The notes: a model not told the origin generated them from the sequence alone. Shown: positions 9,171-18,320, counted from the first letter of the stretch. The stretch: DNA of 64,000 bases from Amycolatopsis alba DSM 44262 (GCF_000384215.1 NZ_KB913032.1:372001-436000), one strand, 5' to 3'. Program-made: numbers and translations.

Positions 9171-9231
9171 CCACCCCGACGGTTCGTGCCGGTCGCTCGC
9201 GGAAGAGTCGACTCGCGACCTGCACGAACCC

Positions 9232-9258
9232 TGGGGCCGCTCCCCCGAAGCGGCCCCA
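9232..9258 (+). terminator. Hairpin after the inhibitor gene
   Basis: TGGGGCCGCT (9232-9241) pairs perfectly with AGCGGCCCCA (9249-9258) across a 7-base loop, about 60 bases after the stop codon. No T-tract follows, which is usual in high-GC actinobacteria. A second, weaker hairpin (GCGCGTCAC at 9267 with GTGACGCGC ending at 9292) lies just behind it. Confidence 0.6.
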
Positions 9259-9412
9259 GCCCGTGGGCGCGTCACCCCGCGTCGTGACGCGCTCACGGGC
9301 GTTCCAAAAAACGGTGGGCTCGACCTGAAACGATCTGGCGGTGTCGAACGATCGACAGGTTGGCGACGGCTAAGCTGCCGGTGCTGGGCGACACCCAACG
9401 TCGCCGACGTCG

Positions 9413-9486
9413 GCCCTCGTAGCTCAGCTGGATAGAGCAAGAGCCTTCTAATCTCTAGGTCGCAGGTTCAAGTCCTGCCGGGGGCA
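9413..9486 (+). tRNA. tRNA-Arg (anticodon TCT)
   Basis: A 74-base cloverleaf: acceptor GCCCTCG pairs with CGGGGGC, the D-arm is GCTC...GAGC, the anticodon loop is CTTCTAA (anticodon TCT, read as arginine), and the T-arm is GCAGG-TTCAAGT-CCTGC. The discriminator base is A and CCA is not encoded. One mismatch (C-T) sits at the base pair closing the anticodon loop, which is unusual but tolerable. No integrase gene or repeated 3' end was seen nearby. Confidence 0.9.
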
Positions 9487-9492
9487 CGTCGC

Positions 9493-9520
9493 GGCTGGTC
9501 ACACGCATGTGTGGCCAGCC
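9493..9520 (+). terminator. Hairpin behind the tRNA gene, within an otherwise gene-free 360-base stretch
   Basis: GGCTGGTCACAC (9493-9504) pairs with GTGTGGCCAGCC (9509-9520), 12 base pairs with one G-U and a 4-base loop, directly after the tRNA, so it is a good terminator candidate. A second perfect 12-bp hairpin (CGTCCTGGTACC at 9578-9589 with GGTACCAGGACG at 9599-9610) follows. The stretch 9487-9847 holds no convincing gene: an 80-codon open frame there lacks a ribosome site and any familiar motif. Confidence 0.6.
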
Positions 9521-9847
9521 AACAAAGGTCTCGTGGAGGCCGGAATGGCCATAAACTGGCCACTTTGGGCCAGATGCCGTCCTGGTACCCCCAGACGAGG
9601 TACCAGGACGACACCCCATCCCCGCCTACCCCTCGTGATCATGCCGACACTCACGGCAGGCCTTGCCGCAACTCGGAAATCCGCCCAGCACGGGCGGAAG
9701 TTCACCAGGCGACACGACTGCGCGAAAAGGGTCCACCGGTGGGCCACGTAAGAAAGATTCACGTCCAAGCCGCGCGGTGTCGCGTTGTTACGTTCCCATC
9801 ATGTCTTCGTAGAAGGACGACCATGTGCCGCTCGCATGCTCGTCCGC

Positions 9848-10456
9848 ATGAGCAGCGAAACACGTTCACGGCGGCTGGCCGCGTTGATCGCCCTCCCGTT
9901 GGTGTTCACAGCGGCTTGCGGTGGCGAGAAGCAGGAAGCGGAGATCGCCTCGGCGAATCCGCCGTCAGCGGCCTCGCCGTCCGCTTCTTCCGCCGCCCCG
10001 CGGGCTGAAGGGAAGAGCGCCTTCTACGACGCACAACTCGCCTACACCCAGTGCATGCGCAAGGAGGGTTTGAAGGACTGGCCGGATCCCTTGCTGTCCG
10101 GTTACGCCGACTGGCCCAAGATCGAAGTCATCCAGGAAGAGGAGGAGCGCAAGGACTCTCAGACGAAGCTCGGCGACGCGATGCAGGCGTGCAAGGAGCC
10201 GATGCAGAAGGCGATGCAGCTGGAGCCGGAGAAGGACCAGCAGAAGGTGTACGAGTCGCTGCTGGCCCACGCCCAGTGCATGCGGGCCAACGGCGTCAGC
10301 AAGTTCACCAATCCGGCCATGCTGAACGGGATCGCCCAGCCCGGTGGCGACCCCAGCCCTGCCGACCCACAGCTCAGCACGAACTCACCGGCGTACAAAC
10401 AGGCCGAGACGGCGTGCCGGGACAAGCTCATCGAGCAAGCGCAAGGCATGCAGTGA
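9848..10456 (+). CDS. Secreted lipoprotein with two CMR repeats, first gene of an export operon
   Basis: The product of about 202 aa begins MSSETRSRRLAALIALP and has a lipobox (VFTAAC, then GGEK), so it should be a lipid-anchored extracytoplasmic protein. After a Ser/Pro/Ala-rich spacer it carries two related units: AYTQCMRKEGLKDWPDP and, some 80 residues later, AHAQCMRANGVSKFTNP. These repeats are found in actinobacterial proteins encoded next to adaptor-ABC systems; their function is not known. An in-frame ATG at 9836 is an equally possible start, since neither has a strong ribosome site. The stop codon overlaps the GTG of the next gene (GTGA), indicating translational coupling. Confidence 0.8.
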   Translation: MSSETRSRRLAALIALPLVFTAACGGEKQEAEIASANPPSAASPSASSAAPRAEGKSAFYDAQLAYTQCMRKEGLKDWPDPLLSGYADWPKIEVIQEEEERKDSQTKLGDAMQACKEPMQKAMQLEPEKDQQKVYESLLAHAQCMRANGVSKFTNPAMLNGIAQPGGDPSPADPQLSTNSPAYKQAETACRDKLIEQAQGMQ

Positions 10457-11508
10457 GGCGCTGGCTGACGATCGGCGCGATGGTGGCGGTCGCGACCGTC
10501 GCCGGGGTGAGCGTCTTCGTCGTGATGGGCCGCGACGAACCCGGCGGCAAGGCGAACGCCGCGGACGCGCCGCCGGCGGTCGCCGAGGTCACCCGTGGTG
10601 ATCTGGTGCGGAGCAAGACCATCGACGGCCACTTCGACTACGCCGACCGTCGCGCCGTGAAATCCCCGGTGGAGGGAACGGTGACGCAAGCCGCCGAGCC
10701 GGGGAAGACCGTCGAGCGAGGTCAGGTCCTGTACAAGCGGGACGCCCGACCGGTCGTCCTGCTCTACGGGTCGACGCCGATGTTCCGTGACCTGACCGTC
10801 GGCACGCTGGGACCGGACGTCCAGCAGCTGAAGCGCAATCTCCGCGACCTCGGACGAGGCAGGGGCATGCCTGTCGACAACAAGTACGACGAAGCCACCC
10901 AGGCCGCGGTGAAGTCCTGGCAGAAGGCGCTCGGCGTGCTGGAGCCGACCGGCGACCTCGGCAAAGGTGACCTGGTCTTCCAGCCAGGACCGGTCCGCGT
11001 GGTGGCCGCCGACGCGGCCTTGGCCGACCAGGTCGGCGCGGACAAGGCCGTGCTGACGATCGCGTCGACCAAACCGGTCGTGCGGGCTCAGCTGGACAAG
11101 GACGACCAGGCGCTGGCGAAGGCGGGCACCCGTGTCGAGGTCACGTTGCCGGAAGGCACCACGGCGGGCGGGCAGGTGTCCGGGACGGTCCGGGCGGAGT
11201 CCGGGAACGGCGCCGAAGCCCCGGCCGGGATCCAGGTGGAGATCACCTTGGACGACGGCGCCGCCGTACCCGACGACACCGCTGGAACGTCCAGTGTGAA
11301 GTTCATCCAAGAGAGCCGGAAGGGGGTGCTGACTGTCCCGGTCGAAGCCATCGTCGCGTTGCGCGAAGGCGGCTACGGCCTGCAGATCGTCCGCGAGTCC
11401 ACGACCACGACCGTGCGGGTCGAGACCGGGATGAGCGCCGACGGCCGGATCGAGATCACCGGCGGCGGGCTGGCCGAGGGCATGAAGGTGGGAGCGGCCA
11501 AGCCATGA
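10453..11508 (+). CDS. Membrane-fusion (adaptor) protein of an ABC exporter, with peptidoglycan-binding-like domain
   Basis: A 351-aa protein with an N-terminal membrane anchor ([20 protein letters not shown]) and a lipoyl/barrel-sandwich motif ([28 protein letters not shown]). A peptidoglycan-binding-1-like insert follows ([16 protein letters not shown]...[18 protein letters not shown], about residues 115-160), then beta-barrel regions ending in a [19 protein letters not shown] segment. This domain order is the MacA-like adaptor of Gram-positive exporters. The GTG start overlaps the lipoprotein stop, and its own stop overlaps the ATPase start. Confidence 0.88.
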   Translation: MRRWLTIGAMVAVATVAGVSVFVVMGRDEPGGKANAADAPPAVAEVTRGDLVRSKTIDGHFDYADRRAVKSPVEGTVTQAAEPGKTVERGQVLYKRDARPVVLLYGSTPMFRDLTVGTLGPDVQQLKRNLRDLGRGRGMPVDNKYDEATQAAVKSWQKALGVLEPTGDLGKGDLVFQPGPVRVVAADAALADQVGADKAVLTIASTKPVVRAQLDKDDQALAKAGTRVEVTLPEGTTAGGQVSGTVRAESGNGAEAPAGIQVEITLDDGAAVPDDTAGTSSVKFIQESRKGVLTVPVEAIVALREGGYGLQIVRESTTTTVRVETGMSADGRIEITGGGLAEGMKVGAAKP

Positions 11509-12194
11509 CGGCGGTGATCGAACTGGCCGCGGCCACCAAGTCCTATCCCGGTGGTGTGTCCGCGCTGCGCGGGGTCGACCTCCGGATCGACCAGGGCGAA
11601 CTGGTCGCCATCGTCGGGCCGTCGGGGTCGGGCAAGTCCACGCTGCTCAACCTGATCGGCACGCTCGACAGGGCCACGTCGGGCACGGTGCGGGTGGCGG
11701 GTCACGACGTGGGCGGGCTGTCGGACGCCAGGCTGTCGGCGTTACGTGCCCGGCACATCGGGTTCGTGTTCCAGCAGTTCCACCTGGCGCCGGGCCGGGA
11801 TGCCGTGGCCAACGTCGCCGACGGGCTGCTGTACGCGGGTGTGCCGATGAGACAGCGTCGCGGCCGGGCTCGTGTGGCTCTCGACAGGGTCGGGCTCGGT
11901 CACCGGCTGGGTCATACGCCCGAGGAGTTGTCCGGCGGGGAGAAGCAGCGCGTCGCGATCGCGCGGGCGCTGGTCGGCGAACCCGGCCTGCTCCTCGCCG
12001 ACGAGCCGACGGGAGCGCTGGACACCGCGTCCGGCGAGGTGGTGCTGGGCCTGATCCACGAGTTGAACGCGAGCGGCACGACGATCTGCGTCATCACCCA
12101 CGACACCGAGATCGCCGCGCGGCTCCCCCGGCGCGTCGGGCTCCGGGACGGCGGGATCGTCTTCGACACCAGGGCGGCGGTGACGGCGCCGTGA
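11505..12194 (+). CDS. ABC transporter ATPase, MacB/LolD type
   Basis: A 229-aa nucleotide-binding subunit: Walker [10 protein letters not shown] (residues 38-46), Q-loop FVFQQFHL, signature [15 protein letters not shown], Walker [13 protein letters not shown] and the switch histidine in VITHD. Similarity to the MacB/LolD group fits the FtsX-type permease encoded next. The ATG overlaps the adaptor stop codon (ATGA) and its own end overlaps the permease GTG, so the four genes form one coupled operon. The probable role is export of, or defence against, peptides or other envelope-active compounds. Confidence 0.94.
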   Translation: MTAVIELAAATKSYPGGVSALRGVDLRIDQGELVAIVGPSGSGKSTLLNLIGTLDRATSGTVRVAGHDVGGLSDARLSALRARHIGFVFQQFHLAPGRDAVANVADGLLYAGVPMRQRRGRARVALDRVGLGHRLGHTPEELSGGEKQRVAIARALVGEPGLLLADEPTGALDTASGEVVLGLIHELNASGTTICVITHDTEIAARLPRRVGLRDGGIVFDTRAAVTAP

Positions 12195-13384
12195 GCACAC
12201 CGCTGAAACCCGCCCGGCTCACTCCTCCCGACATCCTCCGGGTGGGCGTAAGCGGGCTGCGGGCCCGCCGGACACGGGTGGTGCTGTCCGCGCTCGGCAT
12301 CGCCATCGGGATCGCGACGATGGTCGCGGTGGTCGGGCTGTCCACGTCCAGCCGGGCCGATCTGATGGCGCAGCTGGACCGGCTCGGCACGAACCTGCTG
12401 ACCGTCGAGGCAGGCAAGGACGCCCACGGCAAACCGGTCAAGCTCCCCAAGGCCGCGGTCGCGATGGTCGAGCGGATCAGCCCGGTCGAGAAGGTCACCG
12501 CCACCGCCGAGGTCGACGCGCGGGTGCGGCGCAGCGACGCCGTCCCCGAGGAACTCGCGCCGGGCGTCACGACGCAGGCCACGCGCATCGACCTGCTCGA
12601 CGCGCTGGGCGCGCGGGTCGAGCAGGGCCGCTGGCTGGATCCGGCGAGCGAGCGCGTGCCCACCGTCGTGCTCGGGGCGATCGCGGCCGAACGGCTGGGC
12701 GTGACCGGGCCTGGCGCCAAGATCCTGATGAACGACGAGTGGTTCGTGGTCATCGGGATACTGGCACCCGTCGAGCTCATGCCAACCCTCGACCGGGTCG
12801 CGTTGGTCGGTTTTCCTGTCGCGGAAAGGTTGTTCGGCTTCGACGGGCATCCGACCACGATCTTCGAGCGCTCCTCCGACGCCTCGGTGGAAGCCGTCCG
12901 AGGTGTCCTTGCCCGCACGGTCAATCCAGGTGACGAGCACTCGGTGAAGGTGTCCCGGCCGTCCGACGCGCTGGTCGCCAAGGCCGCGACGGACAAGGGA
13001 CTGACCACGCTGATGCTGGGGCTGGGTGCGGTCGCGTTGCTGGTCGGCGGGGTCGGGGTCGCCAACACGATGGTCGTCTCGGTGCTGGAAAGACGACGGG
13101 AGATCGGGCTCCGGCGGGCGCTCGGCGCCACCAAGAACGCCATCCTCCTGCAGTTCCTCACCGAATCGCTGCTGCTGTCGGCGCTGGGCGGGGTGGCGGG
13201 GGCGGCGCTCGGTGCGGTCGCGACCGTCGGGTACGCCGAGGCGCAGGGCTGGATCGCGGTCATCCCGCCGTGGGCATTGGGCGCGGGGCTGGGCGCGACG
13301 TTGGTGATCGGTGTCGTCGCGGGGCTTTACCCGGCTGTACGGGCATCACGGCTTCACCCGACTGTCGCGCTCAACGCGACCTAA
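12191..13384 (+). CDS. ABC transporter permease, MacB/FtsX type
   Basis: A 397-aa permease with the MacB layout: one N-terminal helix ([20 protein letters not shown]), a large extracytoplasmic MacB-PCD domain (about residues 60-260), and three C-terminal helices containing the FtsX motif [20 protein letters not shown]. It ends with the usual [18 protein letters not shown]. It works with the preceding ATPase and adaptor as a mechanotransmission exporter rather than a classical channel. The stop overlaps by 4 bases the stop of the convergent lipoprotein gene. Confidence 0.93.
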   Translation: MSTPLKPARLTPPDILRVGVSGLRARRTRVVLSALGIAIGIATMVAVVGLSTSSRADLMAQLDRLGTNLLTVEAGKDAHGKPVKLPKAAVAMVERISPVEKVTATAEVDARVRRSDAVPEELAPGVTTQATRIDLLDALGARVEQGRWLDPASERVPTVVLGAIAAERLGVTGPGAKILMNDEWFVVIGILAPVELMPTLDRVALVGFPVAERLFGFDGHPTTIFERSSDASVEAVRGVLARTVNPGDEHSVKVSRPSDALVAKAATDKGLTTLMLGLGAVALLVGGVGVANTMVVSVLERRREIGLRRALGATKNAILLQFLTESLLLSALGGVAGAALGAVATVGYAEAQGWIAVIPPWALGAGLGATLVIGVVAGLYPAVRASRLHPTVALNAT

Positions 13385-13866
13385 CCGCCCAGGAACTGGG
13401 AGCACTGGTACGGCCCGACCGTCCCGCCCTGGGCCACGACGGTCACCCGCACCGCGTCGGGCCGGGTCCCGTGCTGCAGAGACTCGGCACGGGAGAGGCT
13501 GCAGACCAGCTGTCCGGCGGCCATCCCGGCGACGCCGGTCACCGGCGTCCGCGGCAGCCGCACGGTCACCTGTCCTTCGGCGGCGGACGCGGAGAACTCG
13601 CCGGTGACGGCGGTCAGATCGGTGAGCCCGGCGGCGAGTTCCGCTTCGTTCGGTCCGGCGATGACGAGTTTGACGGCGGCGGCGAGGTCCGTGATCTCCT
13701 TGTCGGGGCGGGAAACGCCGCGCAATCCTTTGTCCGAGGCGAAGTAGATCCGCATGCCTTCGGGGATTCCGGACGCCGGTGCGCCGCCGTCGAGCACTTC
13801 GGTCGGCCGCACGCCGCAGCAGGCGACGAGGGCCACGGCCGCGAGGGAGACGATCGCCCGTTTCAT
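13381..13866 (-). CDS. GerMN-like lipoprotein of a two-component operon
   Basis: A 161-aa lipoprotein: signal MKRAIVSLAAVALVACCG with the cysteine at 16 or 17. The mature region resembles a GerMN domain (MRIYFASDKGLRGVSR..., VKLVIAGPNEAELAAGLTDL, VTVRLPRTPV). GerMN lipoproteins such as LpqB are encoded behind MtrAB-type systems and modulate the kinase; here a short version follows a kinase gene, suggesting the same sensory role. AAAGGAGG lies upstream of the ATG, which overlaps the kinase stop by 4 bases. Confidence 0.75.
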   Translation of the reverse strand: MKRAIVSLAAVALVACCGVRPTEVLDGGAPASGIPEGMRIYFASDKGLRGVSRPDKEITDLAAAVKLVIAGPNEAELAAGLTDLTAVTGEFSASAAEGQVTVRLPRTPVTGVAGMAAGQLVCSLSRAESLQHGTRPDAVRVTVVAQGGTVGPYQCSQFLGG

Positions 13867-15266
13867 CGGCCGTCCTCCTTTCCGTTGCGGGGCAAGCGAA
13901 GGATGAAGACCGCACCACCGCCTTCGCGATCGGCGTGGGTGATGACCCCGCCGTGCAGCCGCGCGTTCTCCTGCGCGATGGCCAGCCCGAGACCGCTGCC
14001 TTCGGACCGGGTGCGGGCACTGTCGGCCTTGTAGAACCGTTCGAACACGTGCCGTGCCGCCTCCGCCGTGAGCCCCGGCCCGCGATCGGCGACCTCGACG
14101 AGCACGTCGGCCTCGGTCGGCCTCAGCACCACCGTCACCGGCGGCTCGCCGTGCCGGAGGGCATTCCCGACGAGATTGGCGACGATGACGTCCAGCCGCC
14201 GCCGGTCGAGCCGGGCCCGCACTGTCACCAGCTCGGCCGAGACCTGGTCTGTCCAGCCTCGGGTGGACAACGTCGCGCGGAGGACTTCGGCGACGTCGAG
14301 GTCCTGCAGGGTCAGCGTCGCGGCCTGGGCGTCGAAACGGGAGATCTCGATGAGGTCGTTGACGAGCCTGGCGAGTCCGGCGGTCTCGGCGCTCACCGTG
14401 CGGGCGGCGTGGGCCGTGTCCGGCGGCAGGTCGCCGGCGTCCTCGTCGAGCACGGACGACACCATGGTCATCGCGGCGAGCGGCGTCCGGAGTTCGTGGG
14501 AGACGTCGGCGACGAACCGTCGCGCGCGGGCCTCCTGCTCCCGGAGCTCGGCGACCGACGACTGCAGCGCGTCGGCCGTTTCGTTGAAGTCCCTGGCGAG
14601 ATCGGCGAGTTCGTCGCGGCCCTTGACCGGGACGCGGGTCTCCAGCCGTCCACCGGCCAGCCGCCGGGTCGCCCGCGCGAGCCGCCGGACGGGCCGCAGC
14701 ACGGTCCCGGCGGAGAGCAGGGCGAGCACGGCGGCGAGCAGCACCACCGGGACGACACCGTCGCGGACGGACGTCAGCAGGGCCGCGATGTCGTCCTGCT
14801 CCGGCTGCAGCGAGATCACCTGGAACACCTCGACGCCGGACGGCCGCCCGGAACCGGCGAACGTGACCGGGGTGCCCACCACGAGCCACGGCGCGCCGTT
14901 CCAGTCGACCCGCTGGAAACTCGACCGGTTCTCGGCCCGCACCCGGTCCCGCAGCCCGGCGGGGATCGCCTCCTGCTCGGCCGGTGCCACGAGATCCTGG
15001 TACCGGACGACGACCCGTGCGTCGCGGGTGCCGGAGGCGACGGCCTCGGCGAGCCGGTCCAGCGCACGCCGATCGGGCGGGACTTCGAACTCCCCGACGG
15101 CCGCGTTCACCCGGTCGCGGAAGTTCTGCACCGCCGAGGAACCCGCACGTTCGAGAATCGCCTCGCGGGCCTTGTCGTAGGCCAGCACCGTGGCGGTGGC
15201 GGCGCTGAGCAGCGACACCAGCACGAACGCAACCAGCAGACGACCGCGAAGCCCGCCGAACCTCAC
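13863..15266 (-). CDS. Sensor histidine kinase of an OmpR-type system
   Basis: A 467-aa kinase: first helix LLVAFVLVSLLSAATATVL, an extracytoplasmic sensor of about 135 residues, a second helix (170-190), HAMP domain (LRPVRRLARATRRLAGGRLE), HisKA with FVADVSHELRTPLAAM (H257), and HATPase with N-box VGNALRHG, then VADRGPGL and GSGLGLAIAQENARLHGG. The layout resembles MtrB/CseC/AfsQ2-like kinases. The GTG start overlaps the regulator stop (GTGA), giving a coupled operon regulator-kinase-lipoprotein. Its convergent neighbour is a MacAB-type exporter, so envelope stress is a plausible stimulus, but that is inference. Confidence 0.93.
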   Translation of the reverse strand: MRFGGLRGRLLVAFVLVSLLSAATATVLAYDKAREAILERAGSSAVQNFRDRVNAAVGEFEVPPDRRALDRLAEAVASGTRDARVVVRYQDLVAPAEQEAIPAGLRDRVRAENRSSFQRVDWNGAPWLVVGTPVTFAGSGRPSGVEVFQVISLQPEQDDIAALLTSVRDGVVPVVLLAAVLALLSAGTVLRPVRRLARATRRLAGGRLETRVPVKGRDELADLARDFNETADALQSSVAELREQEARARRFVADVSHELRTPLAAMTMVSSVLDEDAGDLPPDTAHAARTVSAETAGLARLVNDLIEISRFDAQAATLTLQDLDVAEVLRATLSTRGWTDQVSAELVTVRARLDRRRLDVIVANLVGNALRHGEPPVTVVLRPTEADVLVEVADRGPGLTAEAARHVFERFYKADSARTRSEGSGLGLAIAQENARLHGGVITHADREGGGAVFILRLPRNGKEDGR

Positions 15267-15946
15267 AGCGGCCCGAAGCGGTAGCCGAATCCGCGCACGG
15301 TCTGCACGTAACGCGGCCGGGAAGCGACGTCTTCGATCTTGACGCGCAACCGCCCGACGGCGGCGTCGACCAGCCGCGCGTCGGCGAAGTAATCGTGCTC
15401 CCAGACCAGTTCCAGGAGCTGCTCACGGGTGAAGACCCGGCCCGGCGAGGCGGACAGCTCCAGCAGCAGCCGCAGTTCGGTCGGCGGGATCGCCAGCGGG
15501 ACGCCGTTCTTGGTGACGGTCAGGCCCGCGCGGTCGAGGACGAGCCCGTCGTGGTCCTCCCGTTCGCGCGCCGCCGGGACGACCCGGCGGACGGCCGCGC
15601 GGATCCTGGCCTCCAGCACCCGCGCCGTCACCGGCTTCACCACGTAGTCGTCGGCGCCCGCCTCCAAACCACGGACGATGTCGGCATCGTCGCCGCGGGA
15701 GGTGAGCATGATGATCGGCATCGTGCTCAGCTCACGGAGGCGGCGGCACACCTCGAAACCGTCGATCCCCGGCAGCATCAGATCGAGCACGACCGCCTCG
15801 ATCCCGCCCGCGCCGGGACGCCGCACCAGGTCGAGCCCGTCCTCACCGCTGCCTGCGGCGTCGACGTCGTGACCGTGACGCCGCAGGACGAGTTCCATCG
15901 CGTCGCGAATGGACACATCGTCTTCGATCAGCAGGACATGCGGCAT
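15263..15946 (-). CDS. OmpR-family response regulator
   Basis: The 227-aa product has a receiver domain (MPHVLLIEDD; phospho-acceptor D55 in VVLDLMLPG; T in MLTSR; K in YVVKPV) and a C-terminal winged helix (LRLLLELSASPGRVFTREQLLELVW...YVQTVRGFGYRFGPL). The start is set at the ATG at 15946 because the receiver fold begins there and CATAAT lies 7 bases upstream, suggesting a leaderless message; a longer frame exists but adds no domain. The promoter region is shared with the divergent membrane-protein gene. Confidence 0.95.
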   Translation of the reverse strand: MPHVLLIEDDVSIRDAMELVLRRHGHDVDAAGSGEDGLDLVRRPGAGGIEAVVLDLMLPGIDGFEVCRRLRELSTMPIIMLTSRGDDADIVRGLEAGADDYVVKPVTARVLEARIRAAVRRVVPAAREREDHDGLVLDRAGLTVTKNGVPLAIPPTELRLLLELSASPGRVFTREQLLELVWEHDYFADARLVDAAVGRLRVKIEDVASRPRYVQTVRGFGYRFGPL

Positions 15947-16025
15947 GGCCGTGATTATGGCGCCCTGGCGCGGCAGTATCGACGAAGTGGTCCGCAGGTG
16001 GCACCGGGCGCTATAGGTTGTGCGC

Positions 16026-16658
16026 ATGTATGCGCCGACGCCGACACAGCGTGACCCGCGGCCGACCCCCGGACCTCCCTGGTGGCTGCTCATCGGACCC
16101 GGCTTCGCCGCACTCATCGGCCTTTTCCTGGTCACCGTGATCTACCGCTTCGACGGCGGGTCGGCCCTGCAGATCGATCTGGGCATGTCCAGCCAGTCCC
16201 TGCTGCTGACCGGCCTCGTCTCGTATCTTGTCGCGGCCGCGATCGCCTTCCCGGCGGGTCTGCTGCTCGGCGGGCGCTTCCCGACGCCGGTGACCGTACC
16301 CGCGATCGTCTTGATGCTCCTCGGCGTGTTGCTGGTCGCCTTCGTCCCCACCAGCGGCCTGCTCCTGGTCGGCCGGGTGCTCGGCGGACTCGGCGCGGGC
16401 GCCGTCCTCGGGGTGACCGTCGCGCTGATCCGGCGGCTCCGGTCCGGTCGCGGCGCCGCGGCCGGGATCACGGCGGGTCTCGGCGTCCTCGCCTTGGTGA
16501 TCGCGCCGGTCCTCGGTGGACTGCTTTCGGACGCCACCGGCTTCCGCCTGGTGTTCTTGGTGGCCGCGCTGTTCGTGTTCGTCGCGCTCGTCGTCGCGGG
16601 AGTCCTCGGCATCGTCGCCTTGGTCAAGGCGAAGACACCGGCGCAGCCGTACGCCTGA
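16026..16658 (+). CDS. Small integral membrane protein, half-MFS-like
   Basis: The 210-aa product has a Pro-rich N-terminus (residues 1-20) and six likely helices, with repeated Gly/Ala patterns (GRVLGGLGAGAVLGVTVALIRRLRSG and GFRLVFLVAALFVFVALV) that recall one half of an MFS transporter (motif-5-like segments). At about half the usual length it may work as a dimer or may not be a transporter at all. TAGGTT ends 6 bases before the ATG, which points to a leaderless start; a GTG two codons earlier is an alternative. No function can be assigned. Confidence 0.7.
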   Translation: MYAPTPTQRDPRPTPGPPWWLLIGPGFAALIGLFLVTVIYRFDGGSALQIDLGMSSQSLLLTGLVSYLVAAAIAFPAGLLLGGRFPTPVTVPAIVLMLLGVLLVAFVPTSGLLLVGRVLGGLGAGAVLGVTVALIRRLRSGRGAAAGITAGLGVLALVIAPVLGGLLSDATGFRLVFLVAALFVFVALVVAGVLGIVALVKAKTPAQPYA

Positions 16659-16661
16659 CTT

Positions 16662-17072
16662 TCAGCCGCCGAGACCCCGTAACGCCACGAGCAGTTCGTC
16701 CGGCACGTCGAGCCCGGCTTCCACTTCCGACACCTTCGCGGCCACGCGCCGGTGCGTCGCCCGGCCGCGGGCGCTGAGGTGGACGAGCACGCGGCGCCTG
16801 TCCGCGGCGTCGACCTCGCGGTACGCCTGCGCGGTGGTGACCAGTTTGTCGACCACCCTGGTCAGCGTCGGGGCGGTGGCGAGTGTCCGGTCGGCGAGGT
16901 CGGCCATGGCGAGGCCGCCCTTGCCGCTCAGCGCGTCCAGCACCAGCCACTGGTCGAGGGTGAGCCCTTCCTTGGCGAGCACCTGCTCGACCATGGCGGC
17001 GACGGCCCTGGCGGCACGGGTGAGCGAGCCGGTGATCGACATTCCGGCGGTCGCGACGCCGCTTGTCCCCAT
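16662..17072 (-). CDS. MarR-family transcriptional regulator
   Basis: A 136-aa winged-helix protein with the MarR layout: LTLDQWLVLDALSGKGGLAM, ADLADRTLATAPTLTRVVDKL (recognition helix), and the wing AYREVDAADRRRVLVHLSARGR. The ATG at 17072 is preceded by GGGGACGG. It is divergent from the amidase-locus gene amiC, with a promoter in the shared gap, so it may regulate that locus. It ends 3 bases after the convergent membrane-protein gene. Confidence 0.88.
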   Translation of the reverse strand: MGTSGVATAGMSITGSLTRAARAVAAMVEQVLAKEGLTLDQWLVLDALSGKGGLAMADLADRTLATAPTLTRVVDKLVTTAQAYREVDAADRRRVLVHLSARGRATHRRVAAKVSEVEAGLDVPDELLVALRGLGG

Positions 17073-17083
17073 ATCCCGTCCCC

Positions 17084-17112
17084 TTGCCAAAACCGGACAC
17101 CCTCGCAATACT
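17084..17112 (+). promoter_or_regulatory. Probable promoter of the AmiC-like gene
   Basis: TTGCCA (17084-17089) and AATACT (17107-17112) are separated by 17 bases and point toward the AmiC-like gene at 17160. The gap is shared with the divergent MarR-type gene. Confidence 0.5.
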
Positions 17113-17159
17113 TCCAGGTGAAAGCACTTTGACCTTACCGGGCCACCGCACGGAGCGCC

Positions 17160-18236
17160 ATGCCCCTACGCCTCGCCACACGGCCCCGCGACGACACCTG
17201 GCGCGTGGCCATGGTGGTCCCGCTGCAGGGGCCCGCCGGGCTGTTCGGCCCGTCCTGCGAGGCGATCACGGAGCTGGCCGTCCACGAACTCAACGAGTCC
17301 GGCGGCATCCTCGGCAGGCAGGTCGAGGCCGAGGTGGTCGACGGCGGCGGCAGCCCAGGACAAGTGGCCGAAGACCTGCGGCGCCTCGTCGACAGCGGAG
17401 GAGTCGACGCGGTGAGCGGCTGGCACATCTCGTCGATCCGGAACGCGCTCGCGCCGGTGGTCGCCGACAGGATCCCGTACGTGTACACCTCGCTCTACGA
17501 AGGCGGCGAGCGCCGTTCGGGCATCTTCTGCACGGGCGAGACACCGCGCTGCCAGATCGAACCGGCCCTGCGCTGGCTGCGCGACCACCTCGGCGCCCGG
17601 CGCTGGTTCGTCGTCGGCGACGACTACGTCTGGCCGCATCGGTCGGCACGGGCGATCCGGCACTACGCCAAGGATCTCGGCCTGCGCATCACCGGCGAGG
17701 CCTTCGTCGGGCTCGGCGAAGGCGACATGTCCACAGTGGTCCGTCAGGTCGAACAGTCCACAAGCGACGGTGTGCTCATGTTGCTGGTCGGACAGGACGC
17801 GGTCCGCTTCAACCGGGCCTTCGCCGCGCAGGGGCTCAGCGACCGCCTGATCCGGTTCAGCCCGCTGATGGAGGAGAACATGCTCCTCGCCAGCGGCGCG
17901 AACGCGACCGGCAACCTGTACGTCTCCGCCGCCTACTTCCGGTCCATGGTCACCGCCGACGCGATGGACCTGCTCGGCCGCTACGTCGACCGCAACGGTC
18001 CCGGCGCCCCGGCCTTGAACAACGCGGCCGAATCCTGTTACGAGGGACTGCACACGCTGGCGGAACTCGTCCGCCGGGCGGGGACGCCGGAGCTGCCCGC
18101 GCTCAACGCGGCGATCGACGGCGTCGCCTATCACGGGCCGCGCGGCACGATCGAGTTCCGCGGGCAGCAGGCCGATCAGCACGTCCATCTCGCGGTCGCC
18201 GACGGCTACGACTTCGAAGTCCTCACCCGGCTCTGA
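17160..18236 (+). CDS. amiC: AmiC-like amide sensor (periplasmic-binding fold, cytoplasmic)
   Basis: A 358-aa protein of the type I periplasmic-binding fold (WRVAMVVPLQGPAGLFGPSC, NESGGILGRQVEAEVVDGGG, LRWLRDHLGARRWFVVGDDYVWPHRSA). It has no signal peptide or lipobox, so it is probably cytoplasmic, as in AmiC of the Pseudomonas amidase operon or related urea/amide-binding proteins. The neighbouring amiS and amiE genes support an amide-sensing role. There is no AmiR-like antiterminator, so its output must differ from the Pseudomonas scheme; the divergent MarR regulator is one candidate partner. GGAG precedes the ATG. Confidence 0.82.
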   Translation: MPLRLATRPRDDTWRVAMVVPLQGPAGLFGPSCEAITELAVHELNESGGILGRQVEAEVVDGGGSPGQVAEDLRRLVDSGGVDAVSGWHISSIRNALAPVVADRIPYVYTSLYEGGERRSGIFCTGETPRCQIEPALRWLRDHLGARRWFVVGDDYVWPHRSARAIRHYAKDLGLRITGEAFVGLGEGDMSTVVRQVEQSTSDGVLMLLVGQDAVRFNRAFAAQGLSDRLIRFSPLMEENMLLASGANATGNLYVSAAYFRSMVTADAMDLLGRYVDRNGPGAPALNNAAESCYEGLHTLAELVRRAGTPELPALNAAIDGVAYHGPRGTIEFRGQQADQHVHLAVADGYDFEVLTRL

Positions 18237-18247
18237 AACGCCACCTC

Positions 18248-18293
18248 TTGACTCACCCCGGCACACCACATACTTTCATTTGGAATTATTCCA
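18248..18293 (+). promoter_or_regulatory. amiSE promoter with operator palindrome over the start site
   Basis: TTGACT (18248-18253), a 17-base spacer and TACTTT (18271-18276) form a good promoter. A perfect inverted repeat, TGGAATTATTCCA (18281-18293), lies where transcription would start. This is the expected place for a repressor site controlling amiS and amiE. Confidence 0.65.
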
Positions 18294-18320
18294 TGTGATG
18301 CACATTGCGCGGAGGTGAGC

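Noticed and set aside
9413..9847. tRNA-Arg as an integration site of a mobile element
   Set aside because: No integrase, excisionase or repeat of the tRNA 3' end was found in the following 10 kb; the neighbouring operon looks chromosomal.
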